Part shown: piece by piece, positions 37,344 to 50,922 of the stretch
Layout: each line of letters opens with the position of its first letter
Position numbering within the stretch: position 1 is the first letter of the stretch
Origin: Ascidia mentula
Lineage: Eukaryota > Chordata > Ascidiacea > Phlebobranchia > Ascidiidae
Length of the DNA: 64,000 bases
Direction of reading: 5' to 3'
NCBI GenBank assembly: GCA_947561715.1
Contig: OX387199.1
Location: 6,949,001-7,013,000 of the forward strand
Made by a program: the position numbers and the translations under genes
The notes under the pieces: model-generated
Told to the model about the DNA's origin: nothing
The model's input: only the letters and a program-made list of their open reading frames with translations
Database searches by the model: none

Positions 37344-37930
37344 AAAACCTGGGACATTTCCGGTACATGCGTGGACAAAACCATCTGAGCGGCCGTCCAA
37401 AAGTCCCGTTTATATTCCAACCGTTGCGGCAGGGACCTGGCCATGAATATAAAACCTCATTTTTAATAGTCTCCTCCGTGGGATAAGCCTTGTCGCCAAG
37501 AGCTATTAAAGCATACACAAAGTCCTTTATGCTTTCCTGTGGCAACTGCCGCCGGCCAAACAACATTGCGCGTGTTTCATGGAGTCGCGAGTGGTCAAAA
37601 GTTGAAAAACATTATTGTCGTTTCCCTGAACTAGCCAGCGGAGGTCATCATCAATTGATGTAAAAAGAAATGACGCTTCACTTCCTCACTAGCTTTCACG
37701 CTCTCACAGTAAGATTCAAACAAGGGAACAAACTGGCCAACACTTACACCAATCATCACTGCTCACGTTTGCCACGCAAGCGTGACTGCTCGGGCGTATA
37801 AAAACGAGTAAAATAGAAATAATTACAAATATATTATAAAAGGTGAGTGTGAAAAAGAAAAACATGTGAGTAAAAGTGAAGGTGAAGTGAAAATACAAAA
37901 AGAAAAAAAGCGTGTGAAAAACAAAACGAA
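37342..37930 (-). mobile_element. Retroelement fossil (gag-like fragment), copy 1
   Basis: Between the M3 remnant and FUT-4 lies foreign sequence. On the minus strand a short open piece (37342-37566; LPQESIKDFVYAL...GDKAYP) resembles capsid (gag) regions of LTR retrotransposons. The rest, to about 37930, has no recognised coding content. It is a broken, partial copy with no identifiable terminal repeats. The identical segment at 54973-55560 shows that it was present before the cassette was duplicated. Family assignment is by motif only. Confidence 0.4.
37797..37804 (+). promoter_or_regulatory. Candidate TATA box of FUT-4, within foreign sequence
   Basis: TATAAAAA, 228 nt upstream of the FUT-4 ATG. 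The normal TATATAA block of FUT-1 to -3 is absent; similarity to their 5' region begins only at CATGCAG near 37939. Confidence 0.35.
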
Positions 37931-38024
37931 CGTTTACACATGCAGCATATGTCCTGCGGCTGAATAAAGTTTTTGGTTTCTTTTAATCACGTGTACACGT
38001 TTGGGTCGGTATTGCAGCGGCGGT

Positions 38025-41000
38025 ATGGCGTGCACAGCAACCTACAAGCTGTTTAGCTTTCTGATAATTTTCATTTTGTTCACGTCGGCATATTACTCTA
38101 TTACCGTGACTTACCCTGTCATGGATTGTATGCTAGATAGGAATAACTCAAATACATCAAGCAGTTTCATGGTGAGTGAATGTAGTTTAATTTTATATCA
38201 ATATTAAAAACAAGTTTTATTCAATGAGAGCTGCAGACAAGTTTTATTCATATTTTTATGTTAAATTGCTCATTGAGGCGTTATAATCATTGATTTGGTC
38301 GTTTTGGTCGTTTTTTCATTCCCGAATAAAAAAATATCTTACTTTTTAATTTGAGACTTTTTAGGTTTGTTTCCATGTTGGGACTAGAATGATTCTATGT
38401 TCTGTCACAATGTTTAATTTTCAAATTTGCAACCATGGTCATGAGGATCAATTGACATCATTGATATATTTGTTGTTAGGAACACAGTTTAGTAACCCGG
38501 TGAAAGAAACCCGTGGGACTAATGGCTGCGTTTTTTAATGTAATCAATTTCAAAGGATATTGCGAGAAAATGCAATTCATGGATTATAAATTTTCACGGT
38601 TGTTTTGCTGATGTGAAATGATCGCAAAAGTTTTGCTTTCATATTACTGTGCGGTTAAAAACGCGGCTTGGCCTTCGTATCAAGGCTACATCAAGAATTG
38701 TCTGCGTTGTAGCCTCTGGGCAAACGCATCGCCACTGACGTGTGTGTTGTGGCGTGTCCAGGATTAGGTATTTCTGCCAATTCACCACAAAGTGAAATGG
38801 TCTCTGTCTGGCTAATTAGCCGACAAGACCGTCGTCAGTTACAAGCTGCACTGACGAGTCCTGGTATTTCAAAACAACATGCACAGTTATCTGTGGCTCA
38901 CTATTGTAATGTTGTTTACCGTGAATCCGTGTTTAAGAACAACACCTTTCAAGAACAAAGAAAAGCGGTGAAAGTGTGCGAAAAAGGAAGGAGTTTAATT
39001 TAAAATAAAATAAAAATGTTTGCAATTATTTTTCCCTGTTGAACAGTAGCAAAATTGAAACAAGAAATTAGTTTTGCCAAACCTGTTTATTCATTGTCTA
39101 AAACTTTGTCCATTTATAATAGGAATTTGGAATAGCTACTTTTTTCCAAACATTTTTTCATTTCTACGAAAGTAAGAATTTTTTAAGAAAATTTCAAATT
39201 TAACATCTCCTGCATTTGCAGGAAACAAACGAAATTTTAAAATATTCGACGAATCAAAGTAACCCGGTGAGTTTAGCTAGGTCGTGCCTCCTACAACTAT
39301 GTGCATAATTACACTCAACCTCCTTTTTATCTATTTAGTTATATATTGTTATGTGGTACCCACCGTTAGGAAAGAAAAAAGAGGATCGAATCTTGAAGAG
39401 CTGCGATGATTGCATCATCACACAAAATCGATCCAAAGTAGATTTTATCGTTATAACATTGATATCAATTTGGCAAATGAGTGTGCTAAGCTCAACTTGA
39501 CCCTTTGGCATGATTAAATTAATCCACCTAAATTCTCATTTTTTCTTGTCAGTTACGAAATTTTTATGTGAAACACTGCCACTTGATTCTTTTCTTTTGC
39601 TCTATGTGGTGCTACCTGTTAGTGTTTCACATAAAAATAGCTAGCTTCGAATTGAATAGGACTTTAATCCAAAACATAGGAGCGAAAACACAGTAAAGTT
39701 CAAACTATTGCTATAATACCGACAAAAGCATATTGTTTTATGGCAGTTTTACGTTTGTCGTTACAGTTGGATGGAGATGGTGTTAAAATGGTTGTAATGC
39801 ACTTTGCCCAATATAATTCCACCGATCTGCCACAGACAAGGTGATATAATTATGGCGCTGTTGTGTGTTTGAGGTTTTATGTCATAAATATATTAAAAAA
39901 GTGTTTTGTAAGGTAAACTTTCAAATTTAGGTGTAAGCAAGTTATGTAATGGTATCAACTTAATCAAGCTACTCTGGCAGGTTGTCGATCGGGCAAAGTA
40001 AAAGTAACGAAATTTAATTTTCTATAGACAAACCAACAGCCTACTATCTGCGGGGATAGATATATTTAAACTTGGCAAACCTATATACACATTTCACATT
40101 AAGTAAAATATTTTAATTTCCCAATTTAAGTACATTAATGATATTGATGTCCACATTGATGTTTTTATTGCGGATAAATGCGTTCGATAGATTTCCAATA
40201 ACTCTTTAAAAATACTCCTTTTACTTTTAAATTGTTTAGAATTGTTTACTTTCAAACTTGCCGGATTGCCTATTGTTTCCGGTTGTATGAAGTGCGGTAA
40301 CAGAAAAGTTTTATTTTAGAGAGAAAAACCATTTGTACGCTTGGTGGAGTATGGAAAGCTCACTGACTCTGCACAATCGAAAATATTTTGAATCCGAACA
40401 TGTGGATGGAATATTTAATATTTCTTTAACGTACAGGTAAGCGTTTTACTGCTGGGACAACGTTTCTCGCCAAAGAACTTTTTTTTAACAGATTGCAATT
40501 CACATCTTAATGTATTTCAAGCACCAAGTTAGCTGGGTAGTAATTTCAGAAAAACTTGCTTTTTTCTACACCTTACATATTGTTTCTCAATCAAGTTTTG
40601 TTCGGTTTGTGTCACGTGACTCCTTTCAGGAGGGATTCGGACATCTTTCAGCCATACGGCAGTGTATCATATGTCTACCGACAAATAAACAGTGATAAAA
40701 CACCTATAAGTGACGAAGAATTGGACGCACTCATCAAGGAGAAAACGAACCTCGCTTTATGGGTTGTTTCAAACTGCCACCTAAACCAGGGGGCGGTCGA
40801 TCGAATGACATACGCGACAAGAATGATGACAGCCGGCTTTAATCTCACATTCGGAGGAAAATGCAGTGGCAGCGAAGTTCGACAGGAGTTCAACAACACC
40901 AAGTTTAAGTTCTACTTGGCGTTTGAGAACAGCTGGGGGTGTAAGGATTACATCACTGAAAAATTTTGGATTAACTCCCTAGCAGCCAGGACTGTACCTG

Positions 41001-41344
41001 TTGTGCTCGGTGCTCCAAAAGCTGACTACAAAGCTGTGGCTCCTCCTAACTCCTTCATCTACGCTCAGGACTTCCCAACACCTGAAGATCTTGTAAAATA
41101 TTTGGAATACTTGAACAGAAACAACAAGGAATATAAAAAGTATCTCAAGTGGATGACTCTGGACATATCGGAAATGCCAGGTTTAAAAAAAGAAACTGGG
41201 TTCTGCAAATTATGTTCGTATGTAAAGAACCTCAAAAAAAATGACGACGGTACGTTGTTGCCAGTCTCCACATCTTTGTCTCGCCATAACTTTTCTGTTC
41301 AATCTTGGTTTTTAGGAAAAGAAAATAAAGCATGTCTTTCTTGA
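38025..41344 (+). CDS. FUT-4: alpha-1,3-fucosyltransferase (GT10), six exons
   Basis: Exons: 38025-38171, 39222-39266, 39339-39437, 39767-39840, 40320-40436 and 40630-41344 (398 aa). The anchor region is the most divergent part (MACTATYKLFSFLIIFILFT), shared with FUT-6, while the catalytic lobe is like the others. Residues that differ include Leu for Val in NCHLNQG and Pro in EMPGLKK. The upstream region is replaced by retroelement-derived sequence, so expression may differ from FUT-1 to -3. No break is seen in the frame. Confidence 0.92.
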
Positions 41345-42380
41345 CCACTGTATGATATATCACCAGTAAAAAAAATAATTTATTTCTTCGCCTGATTCGT
41401 CATACTGCATAACTTTTATCTCAAAAGATAAGCAATGTGACTTGTCATGTGATATGCAATGTTTCAACATATTAATTAAACAATTTGCTCTTTTTTTACT
41501 AAATTGCAACCTTTTCCATGTTAACACAGCTCAGAATATACGGCGAGATTCAAGAGCATGGTTTGGTGTTTTATCTGTCTTCGAATTTTATTGACCACTT
41601 TTACAACAACAAAATATAATATAACGTCAGACACCCACAATGTTTTATACAAACATGTTTTGTCGGCTGATCTGATCTTACACGATAACCTAAAATGCGT
41701 TCATGTCAGACACTGCAAGAGACTGATTGTGATTAGCAAATTTTACTTAAACCTTGAAATCTTGTTTTGAGGTTTTGTCTAAAATCTTTATTTGCTTTAA
41801 TCATACTAGAATACAGACATCAAAAAATTGCTTAATGAATTATTTCATTCGCTTAACATACGAACGAATTTTGTTCCAGAAACGAAAATTCTGTTCCAGA
41901 AATATTTTAATCTTTTTGAAATGATTTTCATTGAGAAAGCAAAAAATTTCAGTAACATGTGAACGCATGTTGATAAGCAAAACTATGTCATATTTGTCAC
42001 TTTATCGACATCCAGTGGTCAATTTGTGCTCGGAACACAATGTTTTTTTCCGGTAATAATTGTGACTTCGGGAACACAATTCAAAAACAAAAATGTGTTC
42101 GGTGTTCGTCACTGATTACTTTATTACGTCATCGTTATATTATAACAGAAAACACAGGTGGGCATTTCCCGCCAGCGAAACTTATTTCAATACCATTAGT
42201 TTAAATTATTGGTTAATAGCGCAACAGTTTGATTTACTGATACTGCAGTTAATTGTAAATGTGGTTTCATGACAAATTCACTACCATTTTATTGGCATTT
42301 TTTAACCACCGCTTGTTAAATTTTTGGTGCTATACCTGAAACGCAGTAAGACAGTTTTGCAAGCTTGAAATATTTCAGTT
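41345..42380. other. Convergent 3' region between FUT-4 and M4
   Basis: As after FUT-1. A small tandem repeat of ACGAAnTTnTGTTCCAGAAA type occurs near 41870. No gene seen. Confidence 0.4.
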
Positions 42381-42386
42381 TTTATT
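42381..42386 (-). terminator. Polyadenylation signal of M4
   Basis: AATAAA on the minus strand, about 235 nt past the M4 stop codon. Confidence 0.55.
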
Positions 42387-42619
42387 TCACACAAGACAAC
42401 ATATATAGCAAAACCTGTACAGAACAAGAAAAGTGTACCAAACAGAATTTCACAACGGCAAATCGTAGAATATAAGGCAATGTACGTGACAGTTTTCCGA
42501 AATATACCGATGACACAACAAAAAATCGAAAATGGTGTTTTCAAATGCAGACCATGACACGCAAAAATTGTCATTTTGACCATCTAAATAGGCAAAGAAA
42601 TGTTTGACGTATTTCCTAA

Positions 42620-45600
42620 TCAAAAATGTTTGTATTCCTGTAGGCTTTGAGGTTGACATCTCGTTGCGGTATCCTGGACAGATGCCTGTCCTTCAACAGA
42701 TGCCTGTCCTTCGACAAATGCGTCAAATGACTGTCCTTCATCAGATGCCTGTCCTTCGACAAATGCCTGTCCTTCATCAGATGCCTGTTCTTCGACAGGT
42801 GACTTTACAGATATCTGTAGTGGAACAGAGGTTTCATTTTGCTCTGTGGGCGAGCAACACTTGGCCCTTAACCACTGGCATACAGATTTGCAAACATCCA
42901 CAACGAAGTCCCACAACAGTAGGACAACTAGAGACCCCAAGAAGTAAATAATCGTGGATACGAACGCCAACCAAAACGGGGCGTTCTTCGACCAAGTGCC
43001 TGGATCGACTCCAGTCTCTATGTCCAGCCAGAGTGAAGCAAAAGCGAAGCTGAAGAGACCACCTGCGCAGCATGAATTACGATAAAAACGTATATTGATA
43101 AAAGTAACCTTCGAGAAACATCTAATACTCTATATTAAATCGAAATGTTATTATTTGCACAAATCACCTCAGGTTTTCACATGCAGACATTTATATGTAA
43201 TGGAAAATTATGTTTTTATGGTAAGTCCAAATATACCGAGGACAAGCCAACTTTTGATTATCTTTAAAACAAAAAGACATGATCGTGCAATATGGGCCTT
43301 ACAAAATGCCTCACCGCTTAACAGGACGAAGAACTTGGATGAAAACTGTACTTCTTTGCATGGCGGAGCGCAAAAACCGAGCACAATAAGCACAAGACTA
43401 ATGAACCAGCACGTCAACCACCCACAAAATATTACTCCTGAAAAGGCGTGCATCGAATGGCAGTGAGCACCTGAACAGGAAAATCAGTTGGAAAAAAACC
43501 GAAGAATTATAAAGTGAAAAACGTAGAAATGTTTTGATAATTTTGGCTTTAACCAGAGGTTTCCAATATATGCATATAGTGCATAGCAATCCATTAGTCC
43601 ATTGTTTGAATGTTGTTTGGCCGTCGTAAGCTCACTTGCAAGGTTTGAACGAATTTTATATCTGTAACAATCTGTGTGACCTTGTAGCTGTTGCATTAAT
43701 AAAAAATAAACATCGAAAGCGAATTAGTCCCTACAAAAAGTTTGAAGAATTTCTGTGGTATGTTTTGTTGGGGATGAGTGCATCACTGGTTCATGAAAGT
43801 TCCTCTGCATTAGACTATTTTCTTCGCTATGAAAACAACGCTTTAACTTACTTCGTTTATGCACAGGGATATCTTCAATCATTTTCCAGCCAGGCAACAA
43901 CACAGCTATCCATTGAAATAGTGAACAAATGACAAAGAAGACAAATCCTGTCCGATTCCGAGCTGCTTCACTATCCGATAAAATTTGAAGAATTTTGTCT
44001 CCAACTTTAGTTTGTTCGTCATTGGCAAGGTCCACGTCTCCATTTGTCTTTCAGACAAATTTGAAAAGTTGTTAGGTACACCCACAATGTTTCAGTACAT
44101 CCAAACAGGAACATTTTTACCCAAGCAAAAACTCTTAATTACAGCGCTTGCTTAATTACAAGTGCACTTTTTTGCATCTCTGTGTGTTACATTACTTACA
44201 TTTACCACCTGATACAGCTCCACGCTGGCTCCAGCAATACAACAACATGCCGCAAACATGGCACATGTTAAGCAGAGTGTCATATCAGCGATGTAAAGAT
44301 TGTATACAATCGAATATACAATAGTGCAAGTGAGGAACAAAAGGCCTGTTGTAAAAGGTTCGAGTTAATCGACATGTTTGGAAAGTTTGTTCAGTACAAT
44401 TATGCGAATAAATAAATCCATGTGTATTCTTGTAGGATTTCTAGGGCGAACGCCAATATAAGATATACATCTGTACGGTACAACGTTGTATAGAATTTGC
44501 AATCATAGTAAAGTATACTGTAACATAATAATTGATAATTAAATGTACACAAATATAAGTGCACAAATTTATATTTTGCAGTAAGTTAATGCAGCGTTGA
44601 AGCCACGGCTACTTATTTCTTTACACTTTTGTGCCAAGCAAAGAGGCCATTTTCGGTAAATTTGAGGGGTGGAAACTATTTTTTTCGCTTTAAGCCGAAG
44701 TGGTTGGAGTTGTTAGAAACTCCCTGTAAAGACCCTCATTAAGGTCACCAACATTTTGTTTACACACTGTGTTCACTTAAACCAACCAGTTAGAATTTTT
44801 CCGATGGAATAGAAACGTTTGGAAGAAAGCAATGTCCACATATTGTTTGTGTTGTTGGGTGCCTGTTTAAGTAACAGTTTAATCATGAGGAGAGATTACT
44901 TCCATTGGCTAGAGGCAAACATTATTGGTAATACATACTGATAAATATTTTAACATTCCAACCAATTTTGCGTGAAATGACAGTCAAACTTCATTAACCA
45001 CGGAGATTAGAATGCTTGATAACGTTGTCCATAGGCATTGAAAAAATCGTTTAAAAAAAGCTATTGCTGCGCAATTTAAATATAAGATACCTGATGCACT
45101 TACCGCATTGCCATTCGCGTTTGTTGGCGGACTGTGTATTTCAGCGATTGTTGAACAAAACGCCAGAAGTAATCGAGTAACAAGATAAAAAATGCCAACA
45201 CCCATCGTCATTCGCTTGGCATCTGGTTTTATATCTGTAAAATATATTGCTTAGGTTAAAAGGTGGTTAAAGCTGTTGATTTTGAATGAATTATATGAAT
45301 CTTGCTAGGAAACCTACCATCATTTGGTTCAAAGTTGATTTCTTGGTAAACTGGTAAATAAGTTGGACAGGCCCCTATACGAGAAAGGCGTCAGGCGTCC
45401 GCAAAGCACAAGGCTCTGATGTGTGGATGAATATCAAAATGGGCCCATGAACACTTTTGTTATCATTGAAACTTAGGGATTTCTACCGCAAAGTTTTGCA
45501 ATCTCACATTATCTCCAAATAAAGTGGCCTTAAACCGGCACATTTTTTCCAAGGCCCCTGAGGTTATTATGTAATATTAGCATGGTAGTGGCTGTAAACA

Positions 45601-48600
45601 CCGTTGTTGAGTCATCGCGCTTCAATTGCAACTTTAACGGATAAACCTTAACAATATACATTTCAAACACACTCACATTGTCCTGTGGATATGTTGCATG
45701 GTCGGGTGCCGAACACATTGTAAAACATGCTGACTGGCTCCAAATTACGTCGAATCGGGACGAAGAAAACGGCGATTAGAACTGCTACCTCGGTAACATA
45801 CAGCACGTACCGAAGCAAATCAAACAAGTCCTCATTTGATAAAATTGTCTTAATCATAAGAACAAGCTGGACAAGCAGAACGGCCCCATATAGACCGGCT
45901 GTTACCCAGCCAAAGGTTAACGACGGACCCGGTTGCAATGTGTTTTTGTCAATACCCTTGTATAAATCCGAGGTGAAGGCGGATATGGCGAATATATAGC
46001 CGCCACCTGTAAAACCAGAAAGAGCTTAAACATCGTAAAAAGTAAAATACAAACGCTTACGAACTTACAGGTCATTATAAGTGTAAACTTGTAAGACCTT
46101 CGGAACAACAAAGAAAGCCATTCTTTGCAATTATACAAACCCTTTTCCCTCAAAATGTTTAGTAAGGCAAGAGCAACACTAACACAGGATAAGATGAACG
46201 TAGCAATCACTATTCCCGAAAATACCCTCGTGGTTTTGCGTTGACTTGCTAAAAAACAAAAGCTCAGTGAGAAGAGAGTAAAAATAGAAGCTCAGTTATT
46301 GCAAAAGAATCCACATTTCCTCTTAGAACGCTTACGTTTCACTTCCACATTATCACATGGCAACTTCAGACGTAGTACTTTCTCGTATTATACGAACCTC
46401 GTATTGTCAGAGCTATTCTACAAACCAATTTAAAACTTTCTTAGGCGTCTGTTTAAGTTGGTCTGTCTGTTACTTGAACCTTTCTTCATCGGCATGCACC
46501 GATCAGTAGGCAGTGATGTAGCCTACAGCATATCGCGACACAAAACAGAAATAACAAATGTTTCAACAAACGTCATTCAAGCAACTTTGCCAAATACCAA
46601 CACTCTCAAAAGTCGCCATTTCCTACTTCAATAATTAATTGTTTTTATTGTACCGCGGAATACTGGGGTAGGATATTATTTTGCTGTACGTCGATGCTCT
46701 TAACTTAACTGTAAAGGCGAGCAAAATAATGCAGCTATTCTTCTAACTGATTTGATTTTTTAAATCTCGCTCCTCGTCAGGAAATAGTGGCTAATCCAGC
46801 TATAGGCTGCAATGCCTGGGCTGCGAACCTAATGAAGCCTCTAACTGTTTACCGTGAGAAATGTGAAAATAAACTCCGACTTACCGACCTCGAATATCCG
46901 TGTTTTATTTGTGTTCCACCCAGGCAAGCAACAGGTGATCAAGGAAAAAATTAGGGAAATGACCAACATTACTAAAGTTGCGATTTCCCATTGTTGCTCC
47001 CAGGATTCCACGTATTCAGGAATTATGTCTTTTTGATCTGTGTTATCGAACCTCTGCCAGATATGAATTTTGTATTAAATAGATTCGACAGATTACCACT
47101 ACTGATTTGCTTTGGGTGCAAAAAAAATCTTGGCGCATTGAAAAATGCTTTTGTTGGAAAACCAAATTACTTCAACTTTCAAGTAATTTTGAATTTGGCT
47201 GCACAGGAAATTCAAGTTCATGAAAATTGAAATATTGGAAAAACATTAATTATAATTGGCCAGAGGCTTATTACCACAAAAATACAAATATACAACACAG
47301 TCATTTAATATTGCGAATGTAAGACAATGACAAACCGATGTCCAGATTGTACAATAGGATTAAAGGGCAGACCCAACAATAATTGTTACGTTTTTATTGT
47401 GCCAGAAGAACAGACTATTAAATTGTAATATAGGTTTGGGCGATACAGCGGCGTTAAACCCCTTGAAGGTGTATTTATCACAAATCATATGACACTGTCA
47501 TAGCTTTCAACAGAAAAAAATATGACCCATGCTTACTGCTTGCGAAAACGCGCAAATACTAACAACACAGCGTTGTAAGTAATGTAATACGAACGTATAG
47601 GACGCAATATTTACAACAACAAACTCTGAGGTACAAATGTTTGAATAATTTTTAAAGCAACCATTACGTCAATAACACAGAACGACTTACCGATGCCCAC
47701 GTGCAGACCACAGCAAAGCAAGAAAGTAGACCTGATACGAATGACATTCCCATGGCAAGGGTGACGTCACCGATGTGAAAGTCGTGGAAGCAGCAGTAAA
47801 AGAAAACGCCGCAAACCATTCCAAGGCCTGGAATAAATACAAGTTTAGCTGCTAATTGGTTTGAAGTTCGTGGATAGCTTTTGGAATGTCGCATTCGAGG
47901 ACTGCTTTAATCATTACTAATGATTTTTTTCTATTTTCTGTTTGACTTCGTATGAATCTCGTCGAACAATGAGATCAATGGAAAACAACGTCTTTATTCA
48001 TTAACTTTGGTCAGCGGTTGCGCATGCTCGGAGCTGAAACATATTTTTGAAATAGCTGATGTTACTTTGAGGTGCCGATTGTGACTTTTGGGGTCATTTA
48101 ACTTTTTGAAAAATATACAGGTGCGTTCAAGCGCCAGTCAGAGCAAGCAAACAATGCACACCAGCAACCAGTTTCGTCAGGAGTCCAAGTTTCCAACAAC
48201 GGCACGAACGAAAAATCCATGAGATCGACAGAAGCACAATGTATGATATTCCAACTATTGAAAACGCTATTTGATCTTCAATGCGGATGTCTGAAAATAA
48301 AATGGGTTGTGAGGATTTTGATAATGTTTGTCGAAATTAAACGTTGCCAAATATTGGTATGCGAATAAAACAGGTAATGTCAATTTATTATTGTATTTCT
48401 TTATCCCAGCACGTGGAAATAAAAACATTCAACAGATATACAGAACCGTATACAGATTACCTTTCAATGAAACACGACTTACATGGATCTTTTCCCGCTG
48501 CGCTGTGTTTGAAAATGCCAAACACCATGTAGAACATACTTAGTGGTTCAGTGCCCTTCCATGACGGAACGAGAAATGCAGAAAGTGCGAAAATATACCC

Positions 48601-48723
48601 TAAAACGCTAAAAACGGTATCCAAAATACCGAAGCGCTCAGCCAAATTACGGCTATTCCGTCCGTTTGCAGTTCTATTTCCGTTTTCATTTCCGTTTGCT
48701 TCAAGGCCTTGATCTCCAGCCAT
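42620..48723 (-). CDS. M4: intact claudin-like four-module membrane protein, 12 exons
   Basis: Minus-strand exons: 48483-48723 (ATG), 48162-48290, 47691-47827, 46885-47053, 46069-46248, 45677-46006, 45091-45234, 44200-44345, 43852-44047, 43636-43680, 43303-43470 and 42620-43062. Total 2328 nt, in frame, 775 aa. I read four claudin/PMP22-like modules of four helices each. Module 1 (residues 32-169) has VPSW after helix 1 and FGIF in the loop. Module 2 (about 193-338) has CCLPGW. Module 3 (about 348-490) has FFVP, then VFGTRPCNISTGQ, close to the claudin loop pattern GLW-x2-C...STGQ. Module 4 (about 526-680) has LLPGW and two loop cysteines. An acidic hexapeptide-repeat tail follows (about 710-775). 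Modules 1/3 and 2/4 align, with matching intron phases. Exon 6 carries the end of module 2 and the start of module 3, so the modules are physically fused. Claudin-type proteins shape cell junctions; the role here is unknown. The weakest calls are the tenth-exon acceptor (CTACAAG) and the second-exon donor (GTGTGC). Confidence 0.72.
42675..42799 (-). repeat. 18-bp coding minisatellite in the M4 tail (about six units)
   Basis: Shortest tail among the full-length copies, with one 9-bp part-unit (DAF). Encodes VEEQAS, DEGQAF, VEGQAS, DEGQSF and similar units. Confidence 0.8.
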
Positions 48724-50922
48724 ATTCCTGCTAAGAGATTCAAACTCTTTGCAAAACTGTACGCCCCAATAGGTTTAAACTGAGTGTCCTGCTTGTTTAA
48801 GCTGTATTGCAGTAACATGTTTAAACTGTGTGTTCTTTGCTCGGTTAGGCCTCGTACGTATTTTTTTTGGGCCTTTTTATTACAGAACCTTGTCAAGCTC
48901 TTGTCACAGTAATAACAGATCCTCACTACCCTGGCAGTACCCAGTCCAAATTCAATGTTATTTAAATATAAAGGTACATTAATATTAACTTCTCCCTACA
49001 AAAAACTTGTTGCGCACCCAGACCCTTTCGCCTTGATGTTTGTGGGAAATTACCCCGATAGAAAGGTGGTATTGCAACACATCAGTGATGCAACCAAGCG
49101 TTCATGCGTAACTCGTCTGAAAAGCTGCACTCGTACCTCCACTACCGAAATTGTACGGGTACGTATTATGACACGAACCACATTGTTAGCAATGTTTTCC
49201 AGTAATTTTTTTGATTTGGCGTTCAACCGTGCTGCTGGGGCTTGACACAATGGTATGTGTACGTGGACCTGTTTGTCAACACCGCTTTTTTTGTCAACAC
49301 CGTTCGTTTCTTTGGTGACAGATGTAGCTTTACAAAAATACTAAATGGAAACACCAATTTTACAATCGTTGGCCTTGCAGATGGCAATTTCACCATTATA
49401 AACACTGATGATATCGTTGTCATAAAACAGATTTTAATGAGAATATATAAACACTTTCACTAGAATTTATCCCATACAAATTTGCCACACATACGTCAAG
49501 CGTTTTTAGGCTCCCTCGATAGGCTGCATTCGCAAGGGAGACAAGCAAAGTTTGGGTAAAAGCAAGCGTTATTATTTCATGTCAACTGCGGTCGTCATTA
49601 CAGAAATATATGTAACAAAATATATGATATCGAGCATATAAACGAACCGTGTAAACCAAGTCACTGCTCAACTTAAAACTGTAACGCATACAACCACAAC
49701 AAATCTAGTTATAACAACATTAGTAAACACATTTGATCTGTTGACTTGCACGCCAGAAGCTAACGCAATACGGAACTACCATGGCTCAAGGTAACCAATA
49801 CCGACTGAATTTCTCTCGAAGCGTAGGTTGTACCTGGGTAGAAGTGAAATGCTGACGTCTCTTCTTCATTGGCGCGTGAAGCTGAACTATAGGTCCTGGT
49901 TTCGGGCGCTGGAAGCATGCGTGTTTGCTTGTGAGGTCAGACCCACAATATCAGTGACTCGAATTGGCTGTTTGATGCCCTTTGCTATTCTAATAATGTT
50001 GCTTAAACATCATTAGGGTTATGCAAACTTGGAAGATGTTTGATGTTTAGGACATAAATGCACATGTCGACTGTTCCGCTTGTTTTCCAATAACCGTTGA
50101 TGGCAGGTTGTGACTCATATAGGGACCAAATATTCTTGAAATTAAAAAAAGAACTATTGCAACTGATGGATGGGACAGCAATGATTTGTGAAGCCTCCTG
50201 GTGGCTGCTTATCCAATTATTGACATGGGACTTATATAAAACCATAATATACAGGATCAAGCAATTTCTCTGCAAAATCCAATTGCATTTCATGATATAA
50301 TGTCCTACCCCGGGGAGGATCAAATACCCTAGGGGACAAAACATATCCTGTCCTGCGACCAATTTTGACCAGAATGCGTACATGAGGGATGGATTTTTCA
50401 AAACAACACAAATGATTGCGCCTTTGAACGATTCACTTTTGTAAATGCAGCATGAATTTGAGTTCCGTTTTTAATTAAATTTTATACAATATCCGGCAAG
50501 TACGCTGGTAAAAATGTGGGTAGTGGCTACCCAAACGTTTGGGTTGTAATGTGCAGAAACCCCTAAAAATTCATTGGGCTGTGACTACCTATTTTGTTGG
50601 GTGGATTATCGTTTCACCTAAATTGGGTACAAAACTACTTCACCAATTTAGTTGGGCTCCCATGTGCAGAAACCTGTCATTTATTGGGGACCTAATTTTT
50701 GGCAATAACGTTTTTACCTAATCACATGAGGCGCTGTGCAGTAGTACAAAATAATGTTGTATTTGGAATGGGAAACAACAGCCACAAAACACTGAAGTAC
50801 AACAAAACAAACTACAGTGTGAAATATGCGCTGTAGGAAAGAAATTAGAAAATAATCCTTTACAACTTCAGCATGATTCTGACACCGTTATAGTATTATA
50901 AAGCTAAACACAGAAGTATTAC

